From: Arachnopeziza araneosa
Taxonomy: Eukaryota; Ascomycota; Leotiomycetes; Helotiales; Arachnopezizaceae
Length of the DNA stretch: 64,000 nucleotides
Reading direction: 5' to 3'
Assembly: GCA_003988855.1 (NCBI GenBank)
Contig: QYAI01000057.1
Span: 84,048 to 148,047, forward strand
The notes beneath the pieces are model-generated. The model was not told the origin of the DNA and made no database searches. It worked only from the letters and a program-made list of their open reading frames with translations. Position numbers and translations under genes: made by a program. How positions within the stretch are numbered: the first letter of the stretch is position 1; each line of letters begins with the position of its first letter. Positions 1-11,758 of this stretch are shown one piece after another.

Positions 1-1561
1 AAACATAAATCCAAGAATGCCAAATGAACCAATCTTAGAACACGAAGGGCTTCTCATCCTTTCTGCGAACCCTCAGAAAGATTCGACTCTGGACAAAGAA
101 ATTCACAGCGTTGCAATGCGCGAGTGTCTGGGCTGGATATCCACTCGCCACTGGCCGGATAAATCACTGTCCCCGGGCCGCTAACCCATTGACCTCATTC
201 AGCTGAGAGTAAACATGTTGGGTAGAGTGGCCAAGAGTGACTATTACGAAGCTCCAGGCGCGGTAACTCGATCGGATGGTAGCAGATTTCCCAATATGGT
301 GCGACGGTAGGTTGGAAGTCCCAATGCGGAACCTATCTCGGACTCTCAACCACATGATAGGGCATTGATTCCTTTGGAGCCGCAGGAGGTTTTCCACGAC
401 GCCCATGTGTTTGGATCTTTTCTTAGCCGTCATCTCCACTTGGGTTGGCCCTAACTGCTTTCGAGCGGCGACTTCTGACAAACGTACCTGAGTCTAGAAT
501 GCCACCTAGCATTTGCCTCTAACCCACAGCCTAAAGGTCATCCAACCTAGAATATTCCGAGTGGCGGCGTTGATGGTGGGATGAATGCCTCGGAAGCCCT
601 TCCGCATAATGGATCTAGTTACCGAAAGACTTTTCTTTGTAGTGTTTGGGACTGTGCATTCCGGATTCCGAGGTTCTAGAAGGTAGCGTCGCTGCTGTTG
701 TCAAGAACGAGACTTGATTCGTTGCTAAGACTTTCGGTTCAATGAGTTTTGCGGCCAAGACACTTGCACGGTCAAATCTTCTGTTTTGTGAAAGCCTGCC
801 GCTTGGTCACCAGATCACGAGGTAAACAGATGCCTCTGGCCAGATCCGCCTCTCTCGTAAATCGTGACTGTTGATGGACAATAGGACTTCTTCATTTCTG
901 TTCTGGTATTCACCGAATTCAAGTGCTCAGGCATGCCTCGTCATGTTATTGGAGCCGAGGTAGTCGCAGAGTGGTGCCAACACTTGTGGTTCTTCATTGC
1001 AACAGGAGAAATTGGTCAGTCTTTCTGCAAGTCAGAATCCAAAGTCTGTGGGCCAAAAGACCTCTTACATACCAACGAGTTCCTCCCGCTTGGCTAAAAA
1101 CTAGGAAATACTACTTGGTTCTTCCAAAGTAGACATTTCCACCATACATTTTTGCTGATCTGGGTTCGGATAAGCAAAGTTGTTCCCCAGATTCATCCCC
1201 GCAGAGAGCTAACCTTGTGAATAATCTGCCGAGATCCGAGTAAATGAAATGCTCGCCCAATCAGGATCAACTCAGATATTGATATTCCGCCAACCAAATT
1301 CAAACCCTGATCTGAGTGAACCCTGGTTGATCTCTGCACACAGTTAAATAGGTAGGATTGTCACGAAAAGAGGAGAATAAATGCTTTCTTTCATAAGTGA
1401 ATCTGCAGAAGAATGTTACCTCATCGAAAAGGAACAAGATTGAAAGTCTCACAGGTTTTGCCCAAAGCTGTGTAGAAATGAAGTGGTGTCATTTGAATGG
1501 CAATTTTGAATTTATGTAGCCACGGCCTATGACCAACATCTCGGATCAGCAAGTATTGCCC
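1..1561. other. intergenic, no supported gene
   Basis: Only short overlapping reading frames occur on both strands, none with a recognisable motif, intron signals or a convincing start. I see no tRNA, repeat array or transposon end here. A gene whose body lies left of the window could still have its end in the first few hundred bases. Confidence 0.5.
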
Positions 1562-2392
1562 TCATCGTTGCTCATTAAAAGCAGGCACAGGGAGTGAAGA
1601 TGCTGAACTCAATAATGCTCTCGCCCAACCCTCTCGTTTCATCAAAAGTTTTTTGTCTTCCATTGTCATCCTAAATACGAGCTTGATCACCGAGTTTGGG
1701 AAAACTGCATTAGCAATCTCTCTAGCTGCTAGAAGTTGTGCCTCGACGTCTGGGTCAACTCCAAGAGCTGACAACTTTTCATCCATATTCTCCTCTAAGC
1801 TCACAAACTCGTATGGTTCTCTCTCCTTTTTGCGAGAATTTGGTGAGTGAAGACCAGGAAACGCATGTGTTATTTTCTCTGGCGCGCAGTAAAGAAGAAC
1901 TTCCGTGGCATTCAGCATCTTCTCCGGAAAGTTCTGCATCCAGGGAGCAATGGCATGTGTTGCTAAAGCAACATGGGCAACATTGTACGTGACAAAGTCC
2001 CACCAGTAAGTCTGTTCGTACTCATCATATTCGCAGGCTGGAACTGCTAGCGATTGAAAGTATAGAGGACGCACAATATCGCATTTATCATTGATGTAAA
2101 CTTGTGGCGGACTATAGTAGCGAATTGCCAACGTGCCAACTTTCTCTTCTGCGCTGGTCTCAAAATTCAGGAAATAATATTCTTGCCCGACCTTGCGACT
2201 TTCGCGACAGGTGTGCAAAATGTAGGGCACTGGAGTTGGAGAATTGTACTTGATCACGATTGTGTTGTCTTTGCCCACGTCCAGAAATGTGAGGTCAACG
2301 TTGCGCGGATGGAAACACACCCAGGTCCATATTTGCCTCCGGATTTTGATGGGGATACTGGGAAATTGGGGGAATTGAGGTAAATTATCCAT
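1562..2392 (-). CDS. 2EXR-domain protein
   Basis: A single-exon gene for 276 residues starting at an ATG at 2392. Residues about 5-35 carry the fungal 2EXR signature: FPQFPSIPIKIRRQIW, then an aromatic segment and HPRNVDL, followed about 25 residues later by LHTCRESRKVG, the second conserved block (leaf-side C-R-x-S-R). This family is large in Leotiomycetes and Sordariomycetes and has an F-box-like start, but its biochemical role is not established. The C-terminal half is rich in charged residues and has no other motif I recognise. No signal peptide or membrane segment is visible, so a cytosolic or nuclear protein is likely. The identification as 2EXR is confident; the function is unknown. 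Confidence 0.85.
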   Translation of the reverse strand: MDNLPQFPQFPSIPIKIRRQIWTWVCFHPRNVDLTFLDVGKDNTIVIKYNSPTPVPYILHTCRESRKVGQEYYFLNFETSAEEKVGTLAIRYYSPPQVYINDKCDIVRPLYFQSLAVPACEYDEYEQTYWWDFVTYNVAHVALATHAIAPWMQNFPEKMLNATEVLLYCAPEKITHAFPGLHSPNSRKKEREPYEFVSLEENMDEKLSALGVDPDVEAQLLAAREIANAVFPNSVIKLVFRMTMEDKKLLMKREGWARALLSSASSLPVPAFNEQR

Positions 2393-3458
2393 GGGAGGTA
2401 AAGTCTTGTTTGCGGATAGAAAGATGATTTGAAATTCATAAGCTGAGTATCGCGGTGATTCTGTTGCTCAATCGAGAAGGTGAAGTCGCGCTTTGCGAAT
2501 GGGGACAATCGCCAAGTCAGGTGATCTGACATAGCCTGTGGGTAACTTGGAAAGTGCGGCCAGCTTCTTTATCTGTTCAAAGTCTATTTCTCGACTCCCT
2601 TTTAGCTTCAGGTGTTGTTATTATGTCTTTTTAATATTTCTCTGCGCTTTCTTCCATTTCGCTGCTGGTTGAGATCGATTCCTAGGGACTCGGTCAATCA
2701 AACTCACTCTTCTAGTCCGTACTTGATTCCTATTCTATCCTCAAGAACACCAATCCTCTCATCTGCAGCAAACAGCACACAAAATATCAGTACCATACCA
2801 ATGCAAAAGTCCATCTTCTGACCTACCTCTGTGGCCGAACTCGACGAGCTCCACTCGCTCAACCCAACCCACCTTTCGCGCAGATCTTGCCCCATTGTCA
2901 ATCCTCCTCTACAGTACCACCGAACTCTCCGTACGAGCTGCCAAGATGACGTGACATCTGCCGTATCGACGTTGAAAGAAGTCTCTCCCGCTCCTTAAAT
3001 ACGAAGAGACATCGAGCATCACCGACCGTCCCCCCGTCATCTTCACGTATTCCGTCAAGGATCAGCATCAGCCTCAATTGGCTAGCAGCCCGCCCCTGAG
3101 AAAGGGGACGGAAAAACAACGAATAACCGGCCGAGCGACGTCGATCAGAATCGACGCTTTCCCGTTTGCGGGAGGCGACATGCGCGCAGGTTGTGATTTG
3201 CAGGATTAGTTACCGGAAATAACCTTGGGGTGCCTGCTTGGTTGGTTTCTGAGTGCTGGGGCAAAGAGAGGACCGGGCTCGCGTTGATGAAGGTGCTGAA
3301 GCGAGGACGAAGCAATGCATGCCAATTTGATGGGTAGGGCCGGTTGGTACTTAAAGCTTTTTCATTTCCATCGCGAAGGCATCGCTCCCTCATACAATCC
3401 ATCTTGCCGTAACGACTATTCCTCGATTCAATCCTTTCGTCCTCACATCCTAACGAAA
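2393..3458. other. intergenic between divergent genes
   Basis: This is the shared upstream region of the 2EXR gene (minus) and the secreted-protein gene (plus). It has pyrimidine-rich stretches and many short frames on both strands, none persuasive. I see no clear TATA box. Confidence 0.5.
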
Positions 3459-4126
3459 ATGCATCTCTCAACCTCTCTTACCAACGTTGTCTTCCCCGCG
3501 TTGGTCAGCCTCCTAACCTTACTCCCCACACCAGCCACCTGCACCCCGCCACCCTATGGACCATACAACATCACCAACTACTTCTCCGACTGCATTGGTG
3601 GCGAAGGATGCTTCTACTCGTTCAACATCGCTTTCACGCCAGATCCGTCCTACCCACCACCCTACACCTCAGGCACTGAACCAGCATTTACAGCGGTGTG
3701 TTCCGTGGAAACCGCACCATCCACGTTCGTGGCTTGTAATGACACCACCGTTTCGAGTTATGTCTTCTATGGGAATGTGGATGAATTATACGTGGAGCAT
3801 AGTGAGTATTTTCTCCTCTAGTTTCTAGCTTGCTTCCTTTCATTCTCAATTTTGGTTTCGATTTTCGGAAGAGATGAGGAGGCTTTGAGAATAAGTTGGA
3901 CCATGGATAATTCAAACGAGATTCAATCTCATTTTGACGAGATCACTGTTGAGATTGGTAAACTGGATGTTTGCTGACTCGCAGCGCAGCATGGCTAGTC
4001 CCAGAAGGGCCTGATACTCGAGCAGCGCAGTACACCATCGCTGGTAATGTGACTGTGCCTGAGTATACGGGAGAAGGAACTCCAAGCTTTCAGATCTTTG
4101 CAACTAACGAGACGGTCGTTTCGTAA
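3459..4126 (+). CDS. small secreted protein, two exons
   Basis: Exon 1 is 3459-3801 and exon 2 is 3990-4126, giving 159 residues. The 188-bp intron (donor GTGAGT, acceptor GCAG) is long for this window; the alternative AG five bases earlier gives an immediate stop, which fixes the join. The ATG at 3459 opens a signal peptide with hydrophobic core (residues about 8-24) ending TPATC. The mature part has four cysteines, including the pair in DCIGGEGCFYSF, and N-glycosylation sites (YNIT, CNDTT, GNVT, TNET). The spacing of short beta-like segments and cysteines loosely recalls Alt a 1-like secreted proteins, but this is only a pattern impression. It could be an apoplastic effector-type or cell-wall protein; no enzyme motif is seen. 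Confidence 0.72.
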
Positions 4127-7100
4127 GTTGGAGGATGTTTATGAATTGATGACGGCATTGTTTGATTAGGACGGGAGTGTGGATAAGAAAATTATTAATA
4201 ATTGTATGATATAATGTAGTATTAATCAGTCAATCCGGAAGGAATAGAGGTGGAAAAAAATCCCTGGGACCTAATCACTTAATTTATGCTCAAGAGAAGT
4301 TGAGAATCCAGCCTGGGTATCTCACCATTTCCAATCAAATCCGAGATGAAGTAGGAGAGCCTCTTATCCTCACAACTAACTTCCCATTACCACTTGGATG
4401 TAATCAATCCTCTCTGGAAGAGCAACGTGAAATCTAGCCAATCCAAACACTAAACTTCACTCTCTTGACCTACCTGAAAACCATCACTGAAGAGCCATCC
4501 TCTCTCACTCAGTTATGAAACGCCTCACCAAGGAAGAGAAAGGAAAGAAATGGGAATTTGTCCAAGAACAAAAATAAATAAACGAGATACTGAAAGACAG
4601 TCATGATTGACGTGGTTGCAATAATATAATGATGTTGCAATGCAAATACTGAATATGCCCAACTCAGTTTCAAGTCAACTGTCATGACGCGGATCCCGTG
4701 AGAGATAGCTTAACTATCGGGGTAAGAGTTGTAATCTGGTATTTAAAATGTGGAATCTGGGCTCTGAGTTCCATTCCGCTCTCACCTGGAGGGGTGGTTG
4801 GTGGTAGGTGTGCGATTTGAGCCAGTCGCCTTAGAGTCATGCACTGCTGCCAACTCAATTCCATTCTTCTGGACCCTTTCGGCCCAAGGTGGGAGGCAAA
4901 GAAGATTATCTGGTTGATGAGATGGAGAAAAAGCCATGTGCTCGGGAAGCTGTGGGTCGAAGACGTAAACTACTCTATTACAAAAAAAGGTCAAATACCC
5001 ATAAATTGAAACGTCATTTGGTCGTCATGCTTCGCTCGTGTAGCCTGACCATAATTTGATCTCGTGAATGCAGTTCCGAAGGAGGAATCTTCCGGTCATG
5101 ACTCTCTATCTACCATTAGCTGTATCTCGATTCACTCATAGCCAAGATAGCGAAGTCGCTGATTGCTAAGTAGTGTAAACGGAGAGAAGGAAGAAAGTGT
5201 GATATTGCGAGTCAATGAGCTGAAAAGGTATGCCAAGAGGAGATGGTCGGAGAGACGAAAAGGCCAAAGAGACCCGATTCTGCAACCAGCGCTATAAGGT
5301 GCAAGTCAAGGACGTGAAGACGGATGCTTGATAATCAATTATCCCCGAGATCGAGACGTGGCCCCGGAATTTAGATCCGGAAAAACGATCGGATTTAAGA
5401 CGGCACCGTTCGGAGATCGAGTTCTCCACCTCAGCGAAGAATCGAGCGAATGTAGAAACGCTATGTACAACTAGGAAGATTCGTAGTGCATCTTTTTATT
5501 TCAACGTTCGCGCCCCTTTCTCTGTCGAAGGGAACTTACCGAGACCGGTTCTGACCGAGATATGGACTTGCAAAACCAAGCTGAAAAGTCATCCACCATC
5601 AACTCTTGGGTTGCCACAATCGAGTGTGATAGCGAAAAGGTACAGAGGTACCGGACTATTGATTGTGACCCATCTCCCCGTGCCGTGAAATCCCAAGAAT
5701 TTGGATCACTAGATAGGCGCCACGCCAACGGCACTTGTGAATGAGTTGGAGGCACTACTAGCTGATCTAATCATTCAGGGGATTGAAGCTTTGGACTGGA
5801 AAGGTCTAGATCCATGAGGCGCTGATGTGAGTCGATCCGCGCGGCTTAGAGGTGAGGCTTGGTGGTACGACATATCGACATTTGAGTTCAGAGGAAATGT
5901 TTCTTTTTTGCGTCCCGCTTACGGTTTGCAATCGGGCATTCCGAACGCTTTGCATTGCAGATGTGTGAGGTGATTCAGTCCACGTATACCTGCGTACGTT
6001 GCTGCAGGTTCCGCCCTCGACAAATGTTTGGACGATCTAGAGCCTGAGACAGGGGAACGGAAGTATATCCTCAATGATCCACTTCGTTCTCCCGGAGCGA
6101 GTCGTTCAACTGTGTTCAGCGCAGCGTCTAGCGGGGAGATAGCTTCTTCTTCGTTCCGTTTCATCCTTGCGCACAGATTGTGGCTGTCGAGGAGTGACCA
6201 GCGCCACTGTCGCGCTGATCTCCCATATCTTAGCGCACCCCTACTGTATGTAAGATTCGATGTGCTAAGATCTAGATCGAGTGGCGAATTTGGGAGCGCC
6301 GTGAGAACTACTGATCGAAAGGTGTCCTGAGTGTGAACCCATTGAAGGTCGATTGAGCAGGAAAGCAAGGGATAACCTTACTGCTGGACTTATGCGGCGT
6401 TTTATCGCACCTCCAACCTTTGCAGCTGAAGAGGATGAAGAAGGGAGAGATAAAGTTTATGGCGTTGAGAAGCATTGAAGAAGCTGATTCACACATAATA
6501 TGAGGCTTTCAGCAAGCGGAAAGTGTATCACGTGATTAAGATCACCTGACCTACCGACTCAGCCCAGGAATGGAATCCTCTCAAGACCAACATTACTACC
6601 AGGAATCATGACAAACAGCCGGCCCTCAGAGTGCCATAACGATAGCCCCCGCTTTGGCCTTCGGAATTCGGGCTCCATTCTCCTTATTGAATCATCTTCC
6701 GACGGCGAGCACATTCACGCGCTGAGTCCCTGACCTAGCCGCTATGACGGCGCACGACACTACTAAAAAAAAACCTCTCCACATCGCACGCTGACACGAA
6801 CCAGGATCGACGCTGAGTACAAACAAAGCGCAAGGTCAGGATTGGAGAAGAACAGCGGTGCTGGGCGACGTCTTGAGGTTGCTTCTGTTGCTCAGGAACT
6901 TCCTGTTGTGTTCAACAGTGCCGCAACACAGCATCGGACCTGTTCCTCAAAAAGAAGGTTCCCAGGGCCCACAGACAATGTCTCATACTGCTGCCGTTGC
7001 AATCCTCTTTTTCGACAAGTGCAAAAGTGTCCTGCGAGGATTTGGAAGCTCGGTCATCTCGTCAATCTTGGTGCGGTCCCTGCGATGCTCAGTCGGGCTG

Positions 7101-7710
7101 GTCTGGGTGGTATGTGGCTGTCTCTAGGGCGCTCTGACTGGTTCCTTGAGCAAAACACGGCCTCTTGGGGGGATCGCCTGCATGATTGCACCGACGAGCG
7201 ACAGCGGCTCGCTGTCAGAATTGGGACGGGATCAGGGAGCGGTTGATAGGCTGGATCGGGGTGGTGGTGGACAGGGCTTGCTCTCAGCGGACTCGTCACG
7301 GCGCCCTCTGCTGCTGCGCTCACGATTGGCGACGCCCAGGGCTGGCTCGGCAGCATCGCAGCTGATTTGTGGAGGGGCTCCAGATTTACGCTGATCCGGA
7401 TCAAGCGGTAGCTGGTGGGATAGCCAACCACGACGGCTTGCTTCTAGAAAGAAATGGGCTGGAGCGACGGGAGGACAGACACTGAGTCTGGTCAAGTCCA
7501 ACCGAAGCCCTGGAGGAGGGCGTGCTTCCCTGATTACTTTTAATCTATACCTTGGACTCCTTGCATGCTCTTCTCCAGCTCATTTCCCACCTGGTCTTCT
7601 ATCTCGACTCCGCCGCCGTGTATCCATCCTGATGTTTGGTACAGCTTGAGGACGACGGGCCATCAGACGAACACATTCTTTCGCCGCCCGAGCAATTGGT
7701 TGTTGGCACA
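4127..7710. other. intergenic, 3.6 kb
   Basis: No frame here shows a family motif or a coherent exon series. AT-rich to about 4.7 kb, then mixed composition. Overlapping antisense frames at 5.9-6.5 kb and 6.8-7.5 kb look compositional: they are Ser/Arg-rich on both strands and have no conserved features. The final few hundred bases are the upstream region of the receptor-like gene. Confidence 0.45.
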
Positions 7711-9034
7711 ATGTATCTTTCGTATATCCTTCCGCGAGATGGTGATGATGTGCGGGGTGTCAACCGCGGCGCCCAGGTTACAGGAGTTGCATGCGCAGCA
7801 CTCTTTTGTCCCTGGCTGGCCGTTTCAGCACGCTTCTATGTCCGCCTCGGAATCCAAAAAATGTTTGGCAAGGAGGATTATCTGACTCTCGCATCTTTGG
7901 TAGGTCAATGGTTGTGCTCTCTGGAAACATCGCTGATCCATCTCTTCAGGTTGTGATGACCGCTCTCTGCGCCCTACTCCTCGACCCAGTATTGAAGTTT
8001 GGCCTCGGCGCGCACATGAGAAACATCTCGAGTCCTTACCTGGACGATTTATCTATGTACATCTTTGTCTGCGAGATTTTGTACATTCTTACCACGGCAC
8101 TCACAAAACTCTCCATTGGCTTCTACTTCCTCCGCTTGACCAACAAGCGCTTCCAGATAAACATCATCTACAGCACCATGGTTGTGGTCACAGTGATCAG
8201 CACTCTCTATCTGCTCTTCATGATCTTCCAATGCCATCCCGTCAACTATCTCTGGACCCAATTCTCGAATGGCCATGGCCAATGTCAGAGCAAAACCGTT
8301 ATTGCCAATGTTACCTATGCGCACGCTGCCATGAGCGCCTTGACCGATTGGGTCTTTGGTATCATGCCTGTGCTCTTCGTCTACAAATTGAGAATGGATT
8401 CAAGGACCAAATTTTCCGTCACCCTCATCCTCTCCCTAGGATTTTTGTACGTCTCCCTAGTTGTATCGCAAACTTCTACTGACCTATCCACAGCGCGAGT
8501 ACAGCAACTATAGTAAGAATAGTCTACATCCACTCTCTAGAGTCCACCACCGATTATACCTGGGAGGGTATCAACCTCGTCAAGTGGTCCATCATCGAAC
8601 CCGCCATTGCCCTCACAGCGGCCGCCTTCGCAACCCTTCGCCCTCTCTTCCAGAAACTATTCCCCACCAAACCTCGTCCTCGAAAACTCTCATCCTCAAA
8701 TTCCTCTACTATCAACGGAGAGAGCAGAGAAACACTCCACTCGCGTTACTCAGGCGAGAGCTACACCTCTGAATTCGCCGCCATGCTGGGATTAAGTCGT
8801 GTAGGCGTCACGACAGTTATCTACGCTGATGCTACTCTCAATACGAAGAAGAAGGGACGGAAATGTAAGGGAGACCGGGAGCCAAAAAGTCCCAGTTGGC
8901 CTGGATGGAGGGAGAAGGAAAGTGAGAGTACGACAGAGTTAAATGATTTGGAGGAGGGCTTTGGGGATGCGAAAGTGGATTGGTCGATGGGAATTCGGAC
9001 GACTACTACGGTTACGAGGACGATAGGCGATTAA
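7711..9034 (+). CDS. PTH11-like/rhodopsin-domain integral membrane protein
   Basis: Three exons, 7711-7899, 7950-8446 and 8494-9034, encode 408 residues; the introns are 50 and 47 bp with phases 0 and 2. The fungal rhodopsin-domain pattern is clear: R-x-Y-V-R after helix 1, a KEDY motif, helices with LTKLSIGFYFLRL and FQCHPVNYLW, TDWVFGIMPVLFVYKL, and the hallmark WSIIEPAIALTAAAFATLRPLF at the end of helix 7. The cytosolic tail is long, Ser/Thr-rich and basic. Such proteins are plasma-membrane, receptor-like and related to Magnaporthe PTH11, though this one lacks a visible N-terminal CFEM domain. The start at 7711 leaves only a short extracellular N-terminus; an upstream exon carrying more cannot be excluded. 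Confidence 0.85.
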
Positions 9035-11758
9035 CAGATGAATCGGTCAGCAAGTACTTTATAATGTGGATTATTAGCGGGTGGTGTTTGGTCGGTTTCA
9101 CATGCTGCGATCTATCTTTCTTTCTACACGCTATCTTTGGGACAGTATACCCGGTTGGCTGGTACGGTGTTCTAGGACGGTCGGGATGGTGGGCTTATTG
9201 GAGTCCAAAACCCTTGATGCTATCACGTATCAATCGCCCGCGCAAAGCGGAGCCAAATATATTCAAAACAATATAAGTATAATCAAGAATATCACTGTCA
9301 CATTCACATTTACATTCACATTCACGCTCGCAACCTTCCTATCTCTCCTTTCTTGCCTTGCTTTCGTCATAACCTATCCTTCCCTCCCTCCCATTGGAGA
9401 TTCAGCAATGCATTGCCGATCGCTCTGCTCACATCCGCATCTGACATCTGATATCCGACACACCAACCACGACGCACCGCATTGCAGCGGTCCACCGGCA
9501 TATTCCCCATCGCCACCCCACCCCCTCTACCTCGCCTTACCTCACCCTCCCTCACCTCGTCGTTCCCTCACCACTCGTCGATCTCCCGACGAGTGCCGCG
9601 ATCGCACTGCAGCCCATCTGTTTCGTCCGGTCCGGCTGCCATGGCTTTTTCGCACCAGAACCTGGACTCGACCCTGGACCTGGATCTTGGGTAGTGCTTG
9701 CTTTTGGTTTGGGGAGTGGTTGGTGAGTGGTTGCGGTTGCGTTTGCGTTTGCGTCTTGACTTGGGGGTTTTGTCTCGGGAGTCGGTCAGTGAGTGAGGGA
9801 TCGAGGGGGGAGAGCGGGTGGTTGGTCGGATGGATGGGTGGATGGGTGTTGCATCTGTATCAAGGGCGCAAGGGGGAAGGAGGAGGATGGAGGAGGATGG
9901 AGGAAGGAGGAGGGAGGGGAGAGGACTGTAAGCAAGGAGAAGGAATAAAAGGAGGGTACTTAGAGGTGTTGCGTATGAGTCTGCTCACGCTCATTGGCCG
10001 ACCGAGGGGGTGATCTGAATCCAAATGCTGGAAGAGGAAGGTTTGTCTGCTCTTTCTCCTGTCCTTACGACCTGGCTTGGCTTGGCTCTCCCTCTCTCCC
10101 TTCGGTGCAATGCGTGTCCTGCTGCTGTGGTGTGGTGGTGTGCAGCGCGCTGCCAGCGTGGCGTCTCGGATGAGGCCCGGATCGACTGCCCTGTGTTGCT
10201 CGCTGGTAGGGGGCTTGACGTGCGTCTCTCGCGCTGCGTCTGTCGCTTTCCTTTTTGCTCCCTCCTTGCAGCGGGTTGCGTCCTGTCTGCGTCTTTTGTT
10301 GCATTTCGATGAGGGAATGGGTTGCACAGCATGAGTTGGGTGTGTGGTGGGGTTGGTTTAGGGTTGCCCTGGGTCGCGGCTCGCGTGGGGTGCGAGGTAA
10401 GGAGGGAAAGAAATGTTTTGATCGAACCTCCGAGGTGGAGGAGATAATTTCTGAAACGAGGTTGTTGATCTTTCGGTATTGCGTGTGTCTTCGCGGTTCG
10501 GTCTGAGGGTTTTGCTCAACGGCTGGTGCTATGGTCCGATCTAGTAGTCAGCCTCGAAGACATCTTTCTCTTCTTCTTAAACTTTCTTCCCTTGATCTTC
10601 TCTACGTCATGTGTTAATTACAGAGGTTTCATCATATCACTTTATATCTCTTGCCCTTATAACCCTCTGCTTCTTCCGCTAGTTTTACCCCTGGTCAAGT
10701 GCTCAGATTTGTCGTCAGCCTTCGAAGGCGTTCTGATTTAGGTCCTTGCTTACTGCAGTCATGATTTCACCAAACAAGAGGTTTGATTTAGTGTGAATCC
10801 CTTACTTCTCTAACTGTGCTCGTTATCTTGGAGGTTTAGATTGTTGTCATGCGCTTAAGCTCCGACCTGTCAATGTGACCTGTTGATAAACAAACGCAAC
10901 AATTCATCAAGAATGCTACTGCATAAATTGAACTACGAGTCATGGATACTGATTTATCATCTGACCAATATGCTTTTGTCATTCGTCTTTTGTGATAATT
11001 TATATCATTTTTAGTGTCAGGAGGCAGCTTCCCTAACAACACGTGAGGAACAAGTGAGAGGGCAGGTAGAAAGCCTCGGATGTATCTCAGACTGTGGAAG
11101 AAGTTGAAGACGGCCTCAGAGAACCGGTTTTAGATAGTGCATTGTTATAAGATAACACTGCAAGTTTATCCTATACAGTCAAGTGTGTCTATCTGGGGCG
11201 TCTGCGCAACACACTTGAAAACTTATTTGGGCAGTGCATTACGCCTGGACGAGAAACGTTTTGCAAATAATTCCATCTTCTCTAGAGTCATTCTAGGTCT
11301 TATTCAGCATGCTGTAGAGCAAATTATATTTTGTGTGTTGTCGCCAGTAGACGTCGCTCCTATCTTGCCCGAGGTGCTGGGGATTCAATTAAGTCTTTCG
11401 AGTACTTTGATAATAATCACACTTCTATGATCTCGAGCTTTCCTACAGTTTCTACCTTAGTCTCTGTGCAACACGAGACCTTCTTGTAAGCATTCGCTAG
11501 TTAGTGGGTTTTCTCTTGAAACGGCTGTCACACCGAATATCAAGACAAGACAAACAGGGGAATTGAACCCACATCACAGGCTGTTGAAACAGCTTCAGGG
11601 TGTTAGAAAGTCCTACTTGACGGTTTTAGATATTCTAAATTTTAGAATACATCTGTATCTCGTGTATATTTTCCTAACCAAGAGTACTCAGATTCGAATT
11701 GAGAACATAAAGTTTGAAGCTTCAATTATATCTCAACCACCAAGAATAGGCTTCATCA
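9035..11758. other. intergenic with low-complexity blocks
   Basis: A 2.7-kb gap. About 9300-9330 has repeated CATTCACATT-like units, 9360-9600 is strongly C/T-rich, and 9700-9960 is G-rich with GGATGG and GGAGGA repeats. The long plus-strand frame at 9081-10013 and the antisense frames at 9860-10332 are products of this composition, not genes. From 10.5 kb the sequence is AT-rich with nothing recognisable. Confidence 0.5.

Noticed and set aside
5919..6368. 149-codon minus-strand frame with an antisense 100-codon frame
   Set aside because: Both strands are open because of base composition; neither shows conserved motifs.
6842..7501. overlapping frames of 80-134 codons on both strands
   Set aside because: Mutually overlapping, Ser/Arg/Pro-rich, no family pattern, and they end just upstream of the receptor-like gene, where a promoter is expected.
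9081..10013. 310-codon plus-strand frame
   Set aside because: It runs through the C/T-rich and G-rich low-complexity blocks, starts at a non-convincing site and has no motif or intron signal; antisense frames of similar length exist for the same reason.
11555..11600. tRNA-like words on the minus strand, including a B-box-like GGTTCAATTCC and an AGCTG...CAGC hairpin
   Set aside because: No matching A box, no 7-bp acceptor stem, a 6-nt anticodon loop and a mispaired T stem. At most a chance match or an old tRNA-derived fragment.
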